Positions 36,555 through 47,172 of a DNA stretch of 64,000 nucleotides are shown here, piece after piece (within the stretch, counting starts at the first letter, position 1; the number at the start of each line of letters is the position of its first letter). Below the pieces are notes generated by a model, which was not told where the DNA came from, searched no databases, and worked only from the letters and a program-made list of their open reading frames with translations. The position numbers and the translations under genes were made by a program. This stretch comes from Leucobacter sp. Psy1 (GTDB lineage: Bacteria; Actinomycetota; Actinomycetes; Actinomycetales; Microbacteriaceae): the NCBI RefSeq assembly GCF_020096995.1, contig NZ_CP083692.1, positions 2,046,001 to 2,110,000 of the forward strand, written 5' to 3'.

Positions 36555-36598
36555 GATGCTCCTCTCGTGCGCGTACCGCGCATCGTGGTCGCCCGGAG

Positions 36599-37437
<839 letters not shown>

Positions 37438-37441
<4 letters not shown>

Positions 37442-38115
37442 CGTGCCAGCCTACTCTCCCTGATCCAGGTCGCGCGGTGGAGCTCGGTGAGGCCGTGCTC
37501 GGCGATACCGGCGTAGTGAGCCTGCGAACCGTACCCCTTGTTCGCTGCCCAGGCGTAGTGCGGGTGGAGCTCGTCGACCTCGCGCATCAGGCGATCCCTC
37601 GCCACCTTCGCCCGCACCGAGGCGGCGGAGACGCTCGCGCAGGCGCGATCCGCCCCCACCCGCGTCTGCACGCGCAGAGGCGACCGGAGCACCGGGGTCA
37701 ACCAGTCATGGGCGCCATCGAGCAGGATCAAGGCGCGATCCACCGGCACCCCGGCCTCGTGGAGGCGCAGCAGCGCGCGGCGAGCGGCCTGGCCGAGCAT
37801 GGCGGTGATGCCGTGCGCGTCGATCTCCTCGGCGCTCGCGTACCCGACCGCACCAGAACCCCACTCCTCAACAAGCGGAGCAATCGCCTCGCGGCGCTTC
37901 TCGCTCAGCAGCTTGGAATCCCGCAGACCCTCGGGGAACGGCACACCGTCTCCGAGCACCACGTGCGCTCCGACGGCGACCGGGCCGGCGATGGCTCCGC
38001 GTCCGACCTCGTCGATGCCGATGACGCACACCGCTCCTCCGGAGAAATACTCCCGCTCCACGTCGAGCGTCGGCTCCTTCGAGACCGGCGCAGCCGCGAT
38101 CTGCTCAGCCGGCAC
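37438..38115 (-). CDS. rnhB: Ribonuclease HII
   Basis: This 225-residue enzyme cuts RNA in RNA-DNA hybrids. The metal site begins with [15 protein letters not shown] (Asp35, Glu36). [14 protein letters not shown] and the C-terminal [17 protein letters not shown] complete the family signature. It overlaps the 3' end of lepB by 11 bp. Confidence 0.97.
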
Positions 38116-38800
38116 TCTCGACTCCCGTGAAGGTGCTCTCCGGGTTGTGCAGCACCCCGAACCGGCTCAGCGGCCAGTTCAGCAGGAATGCGCGCCCGAC
38201 GATCTCCTCCTCGGGCACGAAGCCACCGCCAGGCTGGTCCTGGTTGTACCGGGAGTCCTTGCTCGCGTTCCGGTTGTCGCCCATCACCCACACGGACCCC
38301 TCGGGCACCGTCACGTCGAACTCGAGCTCGGACGCGGGCGCCCCCTCGGGCAGCTTCAGGTACGGTTCGTCGATCGGCACCCCGTTGACCGTGATCTTCC
38401 CGTTCGCGTCGCAGCAGGCGACATGGTCGCCCCCCACACCGATGACGCGCTTCACTACGTACTCGTGACTCGTGTCCGCTGCAAGGCCGACGGACTGCAG
38501 GACCCACTCGAAGCCGGTCGGCGGCTCGGACGGCGGCGCGTTCAACCACCCGCCAGGATCCTGGAAGACGACGATGTCGCCCCGCTTCACATCCATCACA
38601 CCCGGCACCAGCTGATTCACCAGGATCCGGTCGTCGACCTGCAGCGTGTCCTCCATCGAGCTCGACGGGATGAAGAAGCTGCGCACCAGGAACGTCTTCA
38701 GCAGGAACGAGATGAGGAACGCGAGGAGCAGGATCACCACGAGGTCGCGGAGGAAGCCCAGCACCCCACCGCGACGCTTCTCGGACCGTGCTGCACTCAT
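38105..38800 (-). CDS. lepB: Signal peptidase I
   Basis: This 231-residue membrane protease has one N-terminal helix (about residues 18-36), the catalytic FFIPSSSMEDTL (Ser48) and the Lys general base in the YVVKRVIGVGGDHV box, then WVMGDNRNASKDSR. It is the general (Ser/Lys) enzyme, distinct from the SipW-type peptidase. AGGAG precedes the ATG at 38800. Confidence 0.96.
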   Translation of the reverse strand: MSAARSEKRRGGVLGFLRDLVVILLLAFLISFLLKTFLVRSFFIPSSSMEDTLQVDDRILVNQLVPGVMDVKRGDIVVFQDPGGWLNAPPSEPPTGFEWVLQSVGLAADTSHEYVVKRVIGVGGDHVACCDANGKITVNGVPIDEPYLKLPEGAPASELEFDVTVPEGSVWVMGDNRNASKDSRYNQDQPGGGFVPEEEIVGRAFLLNWPLSRFGVLHNPESTFTGVESAG

Positions 38801-38866
38801 GGAAGGCTCCTGTCGGCTCACGGCACTGACCGGAGCAAGAGATCGTAATGTATCGGGGTGAGACAC

Positions 38867-38901
38867 TTCAGGCTCCCACCCGTGGCCGGGGGGAGCCTGA
38901 A
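38867..38901 (-). terminator. Strong hairpin downstream of rplS
   Basis: TTCAGGCTCCC (38867-38877) and GGGAGCCTGAA (38891-38901) form a perfect 11-bp stem with a 13-base loop, immediately after the rplS stop on the reverse strand. It lacks a U-tract, but its position suits a terminator or processing stem. Confidence 0.6.
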
Positions 38902-38939
38902 AGCGTCACAGGCTCGGATCGAGCCTATCGAAGCGGGGA

Positions 38940-39287
38940 TTAGACCTCGCGCTTCTCCTTGATCTTCGCCTTCTTGCCGGTGAGACCGCGCAAGTAGTAC
39001 AGCTTCGCGCGACGCACGTCACCGCGCGAGACGAGTTCGATCTTGTCGATCGCCGGCGAGTGGACGGGGAACTTGCGCTCCACACCGACCTGGAAGCTGA
39101 TCTTGCGGACGGTGAACGTCTCGCGGACGCCCTCACCGTGACGGGCGATGACGACGCCCTGGAACACCTGCACGCGGGAGCGGTTGCCCTCGACGATGTT
39201 CACGTGCACCTTGACGGTGTCGCCGGCGCGGAAATCGGGAATGTCGCTCTTGAGCGACGCGGCATCGACGTGGTCGAGCTTCTGCAT
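38940..39287 (-). CDS. rplS: 50S ribosomal protein L19
   Basis: This 115-residue protein has [49 protein letters not shown] and the basic C-terminus [15 protein letters not shown]. The longer upstream frame is not coding. L19 lies at the 30S-50S interface. The gene is followed by lepB and rnhB, as in many Actinobacteria. Confidence 0.98.
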   Translation of the reverse strand: MQKLDHVDAASLKSDIPDFRAGDTVKVHVNIVEGNRSRVQVFQGVVIARHGEGVRETFTVRKISFQVGVERKFPVHSPAIDKIELVSRGDVRRAKLYYLRGLTGKKAKIKEKREV

Positions 39288-39411
39288 GATCGTCTTCTCT
39301 CTGCGCCCGCCGCAAGTCGGAACGCGGATATCGTGTTCAAAAGTATGAGTCGTGCCTTCACGGACAGTGCGAAACCCTCGCGGCAGCGTCGCGCCGTGGC
39401 ACAAGGATCAA

Positions 39412-39953
39412 TTATGCCATACGCGGGCGCTGCGCTCCTACAACGCGATGGCGGGCGTCGATGAACGCACCGTTCGGCAGCATCCCCAGCAGTTCGAGGT
39501 CGAGTCGGCGCGGGAGCAGCGGACGCCCCTCGCCCAGCGTGACCGGGGCGATCGAGGTCACGACCTCGTCAAGGAGACCCGCGTCGGCGAACTGCCTCGC
39601 CAAGTCCCCTCCCCCGAGGACCCACACCTGCCGCTCCCCCGCTGCACGCAGGAGCTCAGCGTGGAGATCGGTGACGGGTCCGCTCGCGAATCGAACACCT
39701 GGCCGCTCGGGCAGCGTTCGGTGCGTCATGACCCATGTGGGCTGCGTGTACGGCCACCCGTCCGTGAGATGCTCGAGCACCCACTCATAGGTGGTCGACC
39801 CATCACGAGCGCGCCGACGCCCGCCATGAAGGTCTCGAAGCGCGCCTCGCCTTCGGGCGACTGCGGTTGCCTGAGCAGCCAGTCGAGCGAGTCGGAGGGG
39901 TCGGCGATGAAGCCGTCGAGCGTGGTGGCGGTGCGGTACACGATCTGCGTCAT
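39412..39953 (-). pseudogene. Dihydrofolate reductase-family protein (RibD C-terminal fold), frameshifted
   Basis: The ATG at 39953 opens the usual start of this family (MTQIVYRTATTLDGFIADPS, then GVGALVMG). The continuation STTYEWVLEHLTDGWPYTQP with VWVLGGGDLARQFADAGLLD is in another frame. The break lies at about 39791-39802, where one base appears to be missing between GALVMG and STTYEW. Once joined, the protein would be about 180 residues. It is either a real inactivation or a base-calling error. Confidence 0.85.
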
Positions 39954-39991
39954 GCGCGCAGTGTCTCACCGACCTCTGACATCGGCACCGG

Positions 39992-40987
39992 TCAGTGCTG
40001 GCAGCCCGGGCACCAGTAGAGCTTGCGGGCGCCGAACTCCTCGAGCACGATATTCGTGCCGCACCGTTTACACGGTGTGCCCTCGAGCTTGTACACCCAG
40101 TGGCGTTCGTCGCGCTCCGCGAGCGCCCGCTGGTAGGCCTCGCCCTCGAGCCCGTCGATCGTGATCATCTGGCCGACGGTGATGCCGATCTCGAGGAGGT
40201 GCGCCCAGTCGTCCCAGAGCGCCTCGAGCACGGCGCGGTCGAGGGTGTTCGCCGGGGCGTGCGGGTCGAGCTCGGCGCGGAACAGCATCTCCGCCCGGTA
40301 GACGTTACCGATGCCGGCGACGACCGACTGGTCCATGAGCACGAGGCCGATGGGGGTGCGCTTCTTCCCGGCGCGCGCGACGAACCGCGCACGCTCCTCA
40401 GGCGTGTTCGCGTTCGCGGGGTCGGGGCCGAGCTTCTGCACGACGGCGTCGACCTCGCCAGCAGTCAACACTTCGCAGGCCGTCGGCCCTCGCAGGTCGG
40501 CGCAGACGTCGTCAGTGAGCAGGCGCACGCGCACCTGACCCACCGGGTCGGGCGGAAACGCCTCGGCGATCTCGCCCGCGCGATCGTGCTCCGCCATATT
40601 CAGCCTGGCACGGCGCGGCGCACCGATCGACGCGACCGAGTCCTCACCCTCGCGATCCACGGCCTCCACGACACCGGCCATGCCGGTCTGGCCGAGCCGG
40701 CCTCGGCCGAACTTCGACGCGTGCAACTGGATGCTCGGGTCGATCCTCACGTCTCCGGCAAAATCCCATGCCCCGTAGATGCCGAGGTGCACTCGCAACC
40801 AGTCGCTGCCGTCGAACTCGAGGAACATCTGCTTGCCGACGGCTCGGGCGTCGGTCATCTCGCGACCGCTGATCCGCGCCGCCCCTTCGGTGAACCGGCC
40901 CTGGGGGCTCGTGACCTCGGGCGCCTGCCCGACGAAGTTCACCGCGAACTGGCGCGCGATGCGGTGGACGGAATGCCCCTCTGGCAT
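39992..40987 (-). CDS. Nei2-type DNA glycosylase/AP lyase
   Basis: This 331-residue Fpg/Nei-family enzyme starts MPEGHSVHRIARQF, with the N-terminal Pro2 nucleophile and Glu3 next to the His typical of Nei2. The H2TH domain contains the QSVVAGIGNVYRAE motif. The C-terminal zinc finger has CKRCGTNIV and YWCPGCQ. It removes oxidised pyrimidines. It overlaps rpiB by one base. Confidence 0.95.
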   Translation of the reverse strand: MPEGHSVHRIARQFAVNFVGQAPEVTSPQGRFTEGAARISGREMTDARAVGKQMFLEFDGSDWLRVHLGIYGAWDFAGDVRIDPSIQLHASKFGRGRLGQTGMAGVVEAVDREGEDSVASIGAPRRARLNMAEHDRAGEIAEAFPPDPVGQVRVRLLTDDVCADLRGPTACEVLTAGEVDAVVQKLGPDPANANTPEERARFVARAGKKRTPIGLVLMDQSVVAGIGNVYRAEMLFRAELDPHAPANTLDRAVLEALWDDWAHLLEIGITVGQMITIDGLEGEAYQRALAERDERHWVYKLEGTPCKRCGTNIVLEEFGARKLYWCPGCQH

Positions 40988-41478
40988 TACGGGCGATCCA
41001 CGTGGCGATCGGTGATCGCGCCGGTGCGCTCGAACTCGCCCAGCTGCCCGATACGCCGCACGTGCCGCTCGTCACCCGAGAACGGGGTGGCGATGAAGCG
41101 GTCGATGAAGCGGATCGCGTCCTCCACCGGGTGCTGGCGCGCGCCGATGGAAATCACGTTCGCGTCGTTGTGCTCGCGCGCGAGCTCTGCGGTCGCGTCA
41201 CTCCACACGAGAGCCGCGCGGATTCCCTCGACCTTGTTCGCCGCCATCTGCTCGCCGTTGCCCGACCCGCCGAACACGACACCGAGCGCTTCCGTGCCGT
41301 CCCGCTGATCCCGAGCGACCCCGAGCGCCGCGTTGATGCAGAACGCGGGGTAGTCATCGAGCGCGTCGTATTCCGCTGGACCGTGATCGATGACTTCGTG
41401 ACCCTGCTCGCTCAGGTGCCGCTGCAACTGCTGACTGAACTCGAGGCCTGCATGGTCGGTGGCGATGTGAATGCGCAT
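40987..41478 (-). CDS. rpiB: Ribose-5-phosphate isomerase B
   Basis: This 163-residue RpiB/LacA-type isomerase has IATDHAGLEFSQQL, the VVFGGSGNGEQMAANKVEGI phosphate loop (the actinobacterial GGSGNGEQ form instead of CGTGIG), and RHVRRIGQL at the end. It interconverts ribose and ribulose 5-phosphate. Confidence 0.95.
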   Translation of the reverse strand: MRIHIATDHAGLEFSQQLQRHLSEQGHEVIDHGPAEYDALDDYPAFCINAALGVARDQRDGTEALGVVFGGSGNGEQMAANKVEGIRAALVWSDATAELAREHNDANVISIGARQHPVEDAIRFIDRFIATPFSGDERHVRRIGQLGEFERTGAITDRHVDRP

Positions 41479-41504
41479 GAGTCCCTAGCTTAGCGCCGAA
41501 CGAC

Positions 41505-42107
41505 TCAGAACTCGGGGCCCTTCGTCCTGCCTCGCTTGAGCTCGTAGAAGCCGGGAACTGCGGCTGCCGCGGCGATGCCGTCCCAGAGCTGGAGCGCCGC
41601 GTCGCCGGTCGGCGCAGGCGTCACGACAGGACCGAAGAAGGCGACCCCGTCGATCGAGATGATCGGCACCCCCACGTCGGGTCCGGCGATCTCCATCGCG
41701 TGATCGGTGTTCTCTCGCAGCTGCGCGTCGTACTGCTCATCGTCAGCGGCCTCCGCGAAGGATGCTTCGAGTCCCACGGCCGCGAGCGACTCCGCGATCA
41801 CGCCGTCGGCGTCGCTACGACCGCCCGGGTGGACCCGCGTGCCGAACTCAGTGTAGAGCTGGCCGACGACGCCTTCTCCGTGCTCGCGACGCGCCGCCTC
41901 GATCACGCGGCCCATGCGCAGGCCCTTCAGGTGGGAGTCGGCGTGACTGCCGGTGTCCTGCCCCTCGTTCAGGATCTTCAGGCTGATGGGGTGCCATTCG
42001 ACGGTGAAACCGCGCAGCTCGGCGACCTCGGCGGCCCATCGACTGGTCATCCAGCACCAGGGGCAGATGGTATCGAAATAGAACTCGACCTTCGGCGTGC
42101 TACTCAT
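41505..42107 (-). CDS. Mycothiol-dependent DsbA-family oxidoreductase (Rv2466c-like)
   Basis: This 200-residue thioredoxin-fold protein with a helical insert has the active site CPWC (Cys15, Cys18). The segments WMTSRWAAEVAELRGFTVEW, LKILNEGQD, DVGVPIISIDGVAFFGPV and the C-terminal FYELKRGRTKGPEF closely follow Mycobacterium tuberculosis Rv2466c. That enzyme uses mycoredoxin/mycothiol to reduce substrates, including nitro prodrugs. This supports an actinobacterial host. Confidence 0.92.
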   Translation of the reverse strand: MSSTPKVEFYFDTICPWCWMTSRWAAEVAELRGFTVEWHPISLKILNEGQDTGSHADSHLKGLRMGRVIEAARREHGEGVVGQLYTEFGTRVHPGGRSDADGVIAESLAAVGLEASFAEAADDEQYDAQLRENTDHAMEIAGPDVGVPIISIDGVAFFGPVVTPAPTGDAALQLWDGIAAAAAVPGFYELKRGRTKGPEF

Positions 42108-42140
42108 GCCGCCAGTGTAGACCCGCCGCGAATACCGGAG

Positions 42141-43109
42141 TCAAGCCCCCGTGCCCGGCGGAGGGAACAGGGCGTCGATGGCGGCGCGCTGCTCGGCGGT
42201 CGGCCGGAAAGCGTCGCCGGCGGCGGCGTTCTGCGCGACCTGATCGGGCGTGGTCGCACCGGCGATCACACTCGCGATGGGTTCGTGGGTGAGCAGGAAG
42301 CCGAAGGTCGCCTCGAGCATGGTGACGCCCCACTCGTCGCAGAGCGCACGGTACCCGTCGAGGGCGTCCCAGTCGGCTCCCTCGGCGACGTGGGGCCGCT
42401 GCCGCATGATGCGGGTGTTTGCGGGGAACCGATCCCGGGAGAACTTGCCGGTGAGCAGTCCGTTCGCGAGCGGGAAGAAGGGCAGCAGGCCGAGCCCGAA
42501 ATGGCGTGCCGCCGGGACGACTTCGCGGTCGCTCTCGCGCTGCACGAGGCTGAACTCGTTCTGCGCCGAGATGAAGGCGGAGCACCCGAGCTCCCGCGCG
42601 ACGAAGTGGGCCTCGGCGATCTGCCACCCCGACAGGTTGGAGTGCCCGAGGTAGCGCACCTTGCCCTCGCGCACGAGTTCGTCGAGCACGACGACGGTCT
42701 CGGCGATCGGCGTCAGGGGGTCAGGCATGTGCAGCTGGTACAGATCGATCCAGTCGGTGCGCAATCGAGTGAGCGAGCCCTCGACGGCCTGACGCACATA
42801 CCGGCGCGATCCACGTGCCTCGCCGTTCGCATACGGCGAGTCGACCCCTGGGTGCCCGAACTTCGTCGCGAGGACGATCCGGTCGCGGCGCGACCCGAGG
42901 GCGTCGCCCATCATGCTCTCGCTGCGACCGAAGGCGTACCCGTACATGTCTGCTGTATCGAAGAGCGTGATCCCGGCATCGATCGCGGCTCCGATCACGG
43001 CATCGGTTGCGCCCTGGTCCTCCGTCGGAGACCCCGGCCGCCCGAAGTTGTTGCAGCCGAGGCCGACTGTGGAGACCACGAGTCCTGAGTGTCCGAGGGT
43101 GCGCGTCAT
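42141..43109 (-). CDS. Aldo/keto reductase
   Basis: This 322-residue TIM-barrel NADPH oxidoreductase starts MTRTLGHSGLVVSTVGLG. The catalytic pattern is FDTADMYGYAFGRSE (Asp/Tyr), the Lys in IVLATKFGHPG and the His in YLGHSNLSGWQ. YQLHMPD marks the YhdN/aldehyde-reductase group. The substrate is unknown. I use the ATG at 43109; a longer frame adds 19 non-family residues. Confidence 0.92.
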   Translation of the reverse strand: MTRTLGHSGLVVSTVGLGCNNFGRPGSPTEDQGATDAVIGAAIDAGITLFDTADMYGYAFGRSESMMGDALGSRRDRIVLATKFGHPGVDSPYANGEARGSRRYVRQAVEGSLTRLRTDWIDLYQLHMPDPLTPIAETVVVLDELVREGKVRYLGHSNLSGWQIAEAHFVARELGCSAFISAQNEFSLVQRESDREVVPAARHFGLGLLPFFPLANGLLTGKFSRDRFPANTRIMRQRPHVAEGADWDALDGYRALCDEWGVTMLEATFGFLLTHEPIASVIAGATTPDQVAQNAAAGDAFRPTAEQRAAIDALFPPPGTGA

Positions 43110-43233
43110 GACCTTCACCCTATGTGTTCCCGTCGCGCATGCTGCGAGTTCTGAGGCGAGAGGCATAGGCTGTTCGGGTCTATCGTGCAGCAGTCACATC
43201 GAAGTCGACCCGAAGTCGTCCGTAAGGAGCATC

Positions 43234-45813
43234 GTGCCCGGAGAAAACCTGACCCGCGTGGAGGCGCAGGAGCGCGCCTCGACCGTCACCGTCGACAGCT
43301 ACGAGGTGGCACTCGACCTCGCCCGCGGGCCCGAGCGGTTCGGAGCAGAGACGACCGTCCGCTTCTCGGCGACTGCCGGAGCATCGACCTTCATCGACCT
43401 CATCGCCGCAGAGGTGAGCCGGATCGATCTGAACGGCACAGAGCTCGACCCCGCCGAGGCGTTCGCCGACTCCCGCATCGCGTTGCCCGACCTCGCCGCG
43501 GAGAATACGTTGACCGTCGTGTCCGAGCAGCTCTACACGAACACCGGTGAGGGCCTGCACCGCTTCGTCGACCCTGCAGATGACGAGGTCTACCTCTACT
43601 CCCAGTTCGAGGTTCCCGATTCACGACGCGTGTTCGCGGTGTTCGAGCAGCCCGATCTCAAGGCCACCTTCCGGTTCGCCGTCACCGCGCCTGCCCGCTG
43701 GCAGGTCGTGAGCAACCAGGCGACGCCAGAGCCCGTTCCCGCCGGCGAGCGCGACGGAGCGGCGCTCGCGACGTGGACGTTCGCCCCCACTCCTGTCATG
43801 TCGAGCTACATCACGGCGCTCATCGCTGGTCCGTACCACGTGGAGCGGAGCGAGCTGACGAGCCGCGACGGCCGCACGATTCCGCTCGGCGTGTTCTGCC
43901 GGGAGTCGCTCGCCCCCCACCTCGATGCCGAGTACGTGTTCGAGAAGACCCGCGAGGGCTTCGCGTTCTTCGAGGAGCAGTTCGACTACCCATACCCGTT
44001 CGAGAAGTACGATCAGCTCTTCGTCCCCGAGTTCAACGCCGGGGCGATGGAGAACGCCGGCGCGATCACGTTCACCGAGGCGTACGTTTTCCGCAGCCAG
44101 GTGACCGATGCGATGCGCGAGCGCCGCGTCGTCACGATCCTGCACGAACTCGCGCACATGTGGTTCGGCGACCTCGTCACGATGCGCTGGTGGAACGACC
44201 TGTGGCTCAACGAATCGTTCGCCGAGTACATGTCGACGCTCGCCGTCGCCGAGGCCACCGAGTGGACCGAGTGCTGGACGACCTTCGTCGCCTCCGAGAA
44301 GTCGTGGGCGTACCGTCAGGATCAGCTCCCCTCCACCCACCCGATCGTCGCGGAGATCCGCGACCTCGAGGACGTGCTCGTGAACTTCGACGGGATCACG
44401 TACGCGAAGGGCGCATCGGTGCTCAAGCAGCTCGTCGCCTGGGTCGGGCGCGAACCGTTCATGCAGGGCGTGCACGACTACTTCGTGAAGCACCACCACG
44501 GCAACACCGAGCTGCCCGACCTCATGACCGAGCTCGAGGCGCGCAGCGGCCGTGACCTCTCGGACTGGAGGAAGCTCTGGCTCGAGACCGCCGGCGTCAA
44601 CACGCTCCGCCCGGCGTTCGGCGTCGACGCGGATGGACGCTTCACGTCGTTCACGATCGAGCAGTCGGCTGCGGACTCCCACCCGACGCTCCGCCCGCAC
44701 CGCATCGCGGTCGGACTCTACGAACTGCAGAAGGACCGCGACCGCGACCGGGTCTCCCTGGGCCGAGTGAAGCGGGTCGAGCTCGACATCGACGGCGCCT
44801 CGACCTCCGTCGACGAGCTCGTCGGCGAGCGCCGCCCGGCGCTCGTGATCCTGAACGACGACGACCTCACCTACGCGAAGATCCGTCTCGACGACCGTTC
44901 GCTCGAGACGGTGGCCGAGCACCTCGGCGATCTCGACGACTCGCTCCCCCGCTCGCTCATGTGGGGCGCGCTCTGGGACGCGACGCGCGACGGCGAGTTC
45001 CCGCCCTCGCACTTCGTCGACCTCGTGCTGCGCCACGTCGCCGCCGAGTCCGCCTCGACGACGCTGCGCACCCTGCTCGGTCAGCTGGTGCTCGCCGCCT
45101 CCTCGTACGTCGCGCGGGACCGGCGCACCCCGACGCTCGAGCGCGTCGCCGATGCGCTGTGGCAGCTCGCGATCGATGCCGAGCCGGGATCGGACCGCCA
45201 GTTCCAGTTCGTCAAGACGTTCGCGCAGGTCGCCGGCACCGAGGAGCAGCTCGACGCCGTGGCGCGCCTGCTCGACGGCAGCTCGCTGATCGACGGACTC
45301 GACATCGACACGGACCTCGGCTGGGAGCTGCTCATCGCGCTGGCCGCAGGGGGCCGCGTCGACGGGGATGCGATCGACGCCAGGCTGGCGGAGGATCGCA
45401 CCGCCAGCGGCCAGCAGTCCGCAGCGCACGCGCGGGCCGCGCTGCCCGCCGCCGCGGACAAGCAGGCCGCCTGGGACTCGGTGTTCGCCGACGCGAGCGC
45501 GCCGAACCTCATCGTGCGCGCGACGGGCCTCGGGTTCACCCGAGCCCACGACCTGACCGTGCTCGAGCCCTTCGTCGACCGCTACTTCTCGGCGCTCGAG
45601 GACGTGTGGGCATCGCGCAGCTACGCCATAGCCGACGAGCTCATCGACGGTTTCTTCCCGTCACCGCTCGCCGACGAGCGGTTGCAGCAGGCCACGCGCG
45701 AGTGGCTCGACGCGCACGGCGACGCCCCCGCGGCGCTCCGCCGGCTCGTCAGCGAGCACCTCGCGGGCGTCGAGCGAGCGCTCGCGGCGCAGCGCGCGGA
45801 TCAGGAGGTGTGA
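43234..45813 (+). CDS. pepN: Aminopeptidase N (M1 family)
   Basis: This 859-residue metallo-aminopeptidase has the substrate motif GAMENAG and the zinc site HELAHMWFGD with downstream Glu (His304, Glu305, His308, Glu327). The N-terminal beta-saddle (PDSRRVFAVFEQPDLKATFR) and a long C-terminal helical domain are present. It removes N-terminal residues from peptides. The GTG at 43234 has AAGGAG upstream and gives the usual actinobacterial length; the longer upstream frame does not look coding. Confidence 0.96.
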   Translation: MPGENLTRVEAQERASTVTVDSYEVALDLARGPERFGAETTVRFSATAGASTFIDLIAAEVSRIDLNGTELDPAEAFADSRIALPDLAAENTLTVVSEQLYTNTGEGLHRFVDPADDEVYLYSQFEVPDSRRVFAVFEQPDLKATFRFAVTAPARWQVVSNQATPEPVPAGERDGAALATWTFAPTPVMSSYITALIAGPYHVERSELTSRDGRTIPLGVFCRESLAPHLDAEYVFEKTREGFAFFEEQFDYPYPFEKYDQLFVPEFNAGAMENAGAITFTEAYVFRSQVTDAMRERRVVTILHELAHMWFGDLVTMRWWNDLWLNESFAEYMSTLAVAEATEWTECWTTFVASEKSWAYRQDQLPSTHPIVAEIRDLEDVLVNFDGITYAKGASVLKQLVAWVGREPFMQGVHDYFVKHHHGNTELPDLMTELEARSGRDLSDWRKLWLETAGVNTLRPAFGVDADGRFTSFTIEQSAADSHPTLRPHRIAVGLYELQKDRDRDRVSLGRVKRVELDIDGASTSVDELVGERRPALVILNDDDLTYAKIRLDDRSLETVAEHLGDLDDSLPRSLMWGALWDATRDGEFPPSHFVDLVLRHVAAESASTTLRTLLGQLVLAASSYVARDRRTPTLERVADALWQLAIDAEPGSDRQFQFVKTFAQVAGTEEQLDAVARLLDGSSLIDGLDIDTDLGWELLIALAAGGRVDGDAIDARLAEDRTASGQQSAAHARAALPAAADKQAAWDSVFADASAPNLIVRATGLGFTRAHDLTVLEPFVDRYFSALEDVWASRSYAIADELIDGFFPSPLADERLQQATREWLDAHGDAPAALRRLVSEHLAGVERALAAQRADQEV

Positions 45814-46728
45814 TTGGACGAGGTCGAGCAGATGACGGACGGAGTGTGGGGCGCGATCCTCGCGTTCATCGATGAGTTCCAGGTGCCGATCCGGATCGCC
45901 GTGATCCTGATCCTCGCCTTCGTCATCCACTGGGTGCTGCGGAGGCTGCTGAAGCGCTTCATCGATGGCGTCGTCACCGGCGTCAAGAAGAACCAGAACG
46001 TCGAGGCGACGACGGAGATCCGGGCGTCGCCGCTCGTGAAGGCGCGCGCCGTGCAGCGGACCCGCACCCTCGGGGGCATCGGTCGCAGTCTGATCACCTG
46101 GGTGATCGTCATCATCACGGCGGTCATGGTGCTCGGACAGCTGAACTTCAACCTCACCGCGATCCTCGCATCGGCGGGCGTCGCGGCCGCCGGTCTCGCA
46201 TTCGGCGCGCAGAACGTCATCAAGGACATCCTCAACGGCGTCTTCATGGTGTTCGAGGATCAGCTCGGCGTCGGCGACCTCGTCACCATCGGCGAGATCA
46301 CCGGCACGGTCGAAGACGTCGGAATCCGCGTCACGCAGCTCCGCGCGCTCGACGGCACGCTGTGGTTCGTCCGCAACGGCGAGGTCCTCACCCTCGGCAA
46401 CGCCTCGCAGGGCTGGGGTCGCGCCCTCGTCGACATCACGATCGACGCGGACAACGACCTCGAACTCGCGGAGCGCGTCGCCACCGAGGCCGCCCACGAG
46501 GTCGCGCACGATCCTGAGTACATCCGCAAGATCACCGGAGAGCCCGAGATCTGGGGTCTCGAGAGCGTGTACGGCGACCGCGCCACGCTCCGCATGGTCA
46601 TGATGACCAGGCCGGAGGCGCAGTGGGGCGTGCAGCGCGCGCTCCGCGCCCGCATCAAGTCGAAGTTCTCCGAGGCCGGCATCACGCTCGCCGCCGAGCT
46701 TCCGAACTACCCGGGAGGTGCGCAGTGA
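45814..46728 (+). CDS. MscS-family mechanosensitive ion channel
   Basis: This 304-residue protein has three hydrophobic segments (about residues 20-40, 85-105, 112-130). The pore-lining Gly/Ala-rich helix is LASAGVAAAGLAFGAQNVIK, followed by the cytoplasmic beta-domain (VGDLVTIGEITGTVEDVGIR and TLWFVRNGEVLTLGN). It opens under hypo-osmotic stress. The TTG at 45814 is preceded by AGGAGG at ideal spacing; an ATG six codons later is possible. It abuts pepN and overlaps the globin gene. Confidence 0.93.
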   Translation: MDEVEQMTDGVWGAILAFIDEFQVPIRIAVILILAFVIHWVLRRLLKRFIDGVVTGVKKNQNVEATTEIRASPLVKARAVQRTRTLGGIGRSLITWVIVIITAVMVLGQLNFNLTAILASAGVAAAGLAFGAQNVIKDILNGVFMVFEDQLGVGDLVTIGEITGTVEDVGIRVTQLRALDGTLWFVRNGEVLTLGNASQGWGRALVDITIDADNDLELAERVATEAAHEVAHDPEYIRKITGEPEIWGLESVYGDRATLRMVMMTRPEAQWGVQRALRARIKSKFSEAGITLAAELPNYPGGAQ

Positions 46729-47162
46729 CCGACGAACCGGCACGCCCGAACCTGACCCTGCGCCTCGGCGACCAGGGCCCGGCCGTCACCGATACGGTCT
46801 GGGCCCAGGTCGGCGGCACCGAGACGTTCGCGCGCATCGTGGGAGTCTTCTACGCCGGCGTGCGCGAAGACCCCGTGCTCGCCCCCATGTATCCGGCGGA
46901 CGACTGGGAGGGCGCCGAGTGGCGGCTCCGCGCATTCCTGGAGCAGTACTGGGGCGGGCCCACGACCTACTCCGAGCAGCGGGGTCACCCGCGGCTCCGC
47001 ATGCGGCATCAGCCGTTCGCCGTGACGCCAGAAGCGCGCGACCGGTGGCTGCACCACATGCACCACGCACTCGACGAGGCGGCGCTGCCGCCGATGCACG
47101 ATGCAGCGTTCCGCGACTACGTCGAGCGCGCAGCCCAGGCGATGGTGAACCGGCTGGAGTAG
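46725..47162 (+). CDS. Group II truncated haemoglobin (trHbO)
   Basis: This 145-residue two-on-two globin has the CD/E region YAGVREDPVLAPMYP, EWRLRAFLEQYWGGP, and the proximal His in PRLRMRHQPFAVT, with the trailing RWLHHMHHALD. The family binds oxygen or NO, and in mycobacteria helps respiration and NO defence. The GTG at 46725 overlaps the channel stop (GTGA), preceded by GGGAGG. Confidence 0.94.
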   Translation: MTDEPARPNLTLRLGDQGPAVTDTVWAQVGGTETFARIVGVFYAGVREDPVLAPMYPADDWEGAEWRLRAFLEQYWGGPTTYSEQRGHPRLRMRHQPFAVTPEARDRWLHHMHHALDEAALPPMHDAAFRDYVERAAQAMVNRLE

Positions 47163-47172
47163 ACCGCTCGGA

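Noticed and set aside
43621-45549. 642-codon reverse open frame antisense to pepN
   Set aside because: A GC-rich mirror frame; pepN is unambiguous with a complete zinc site.
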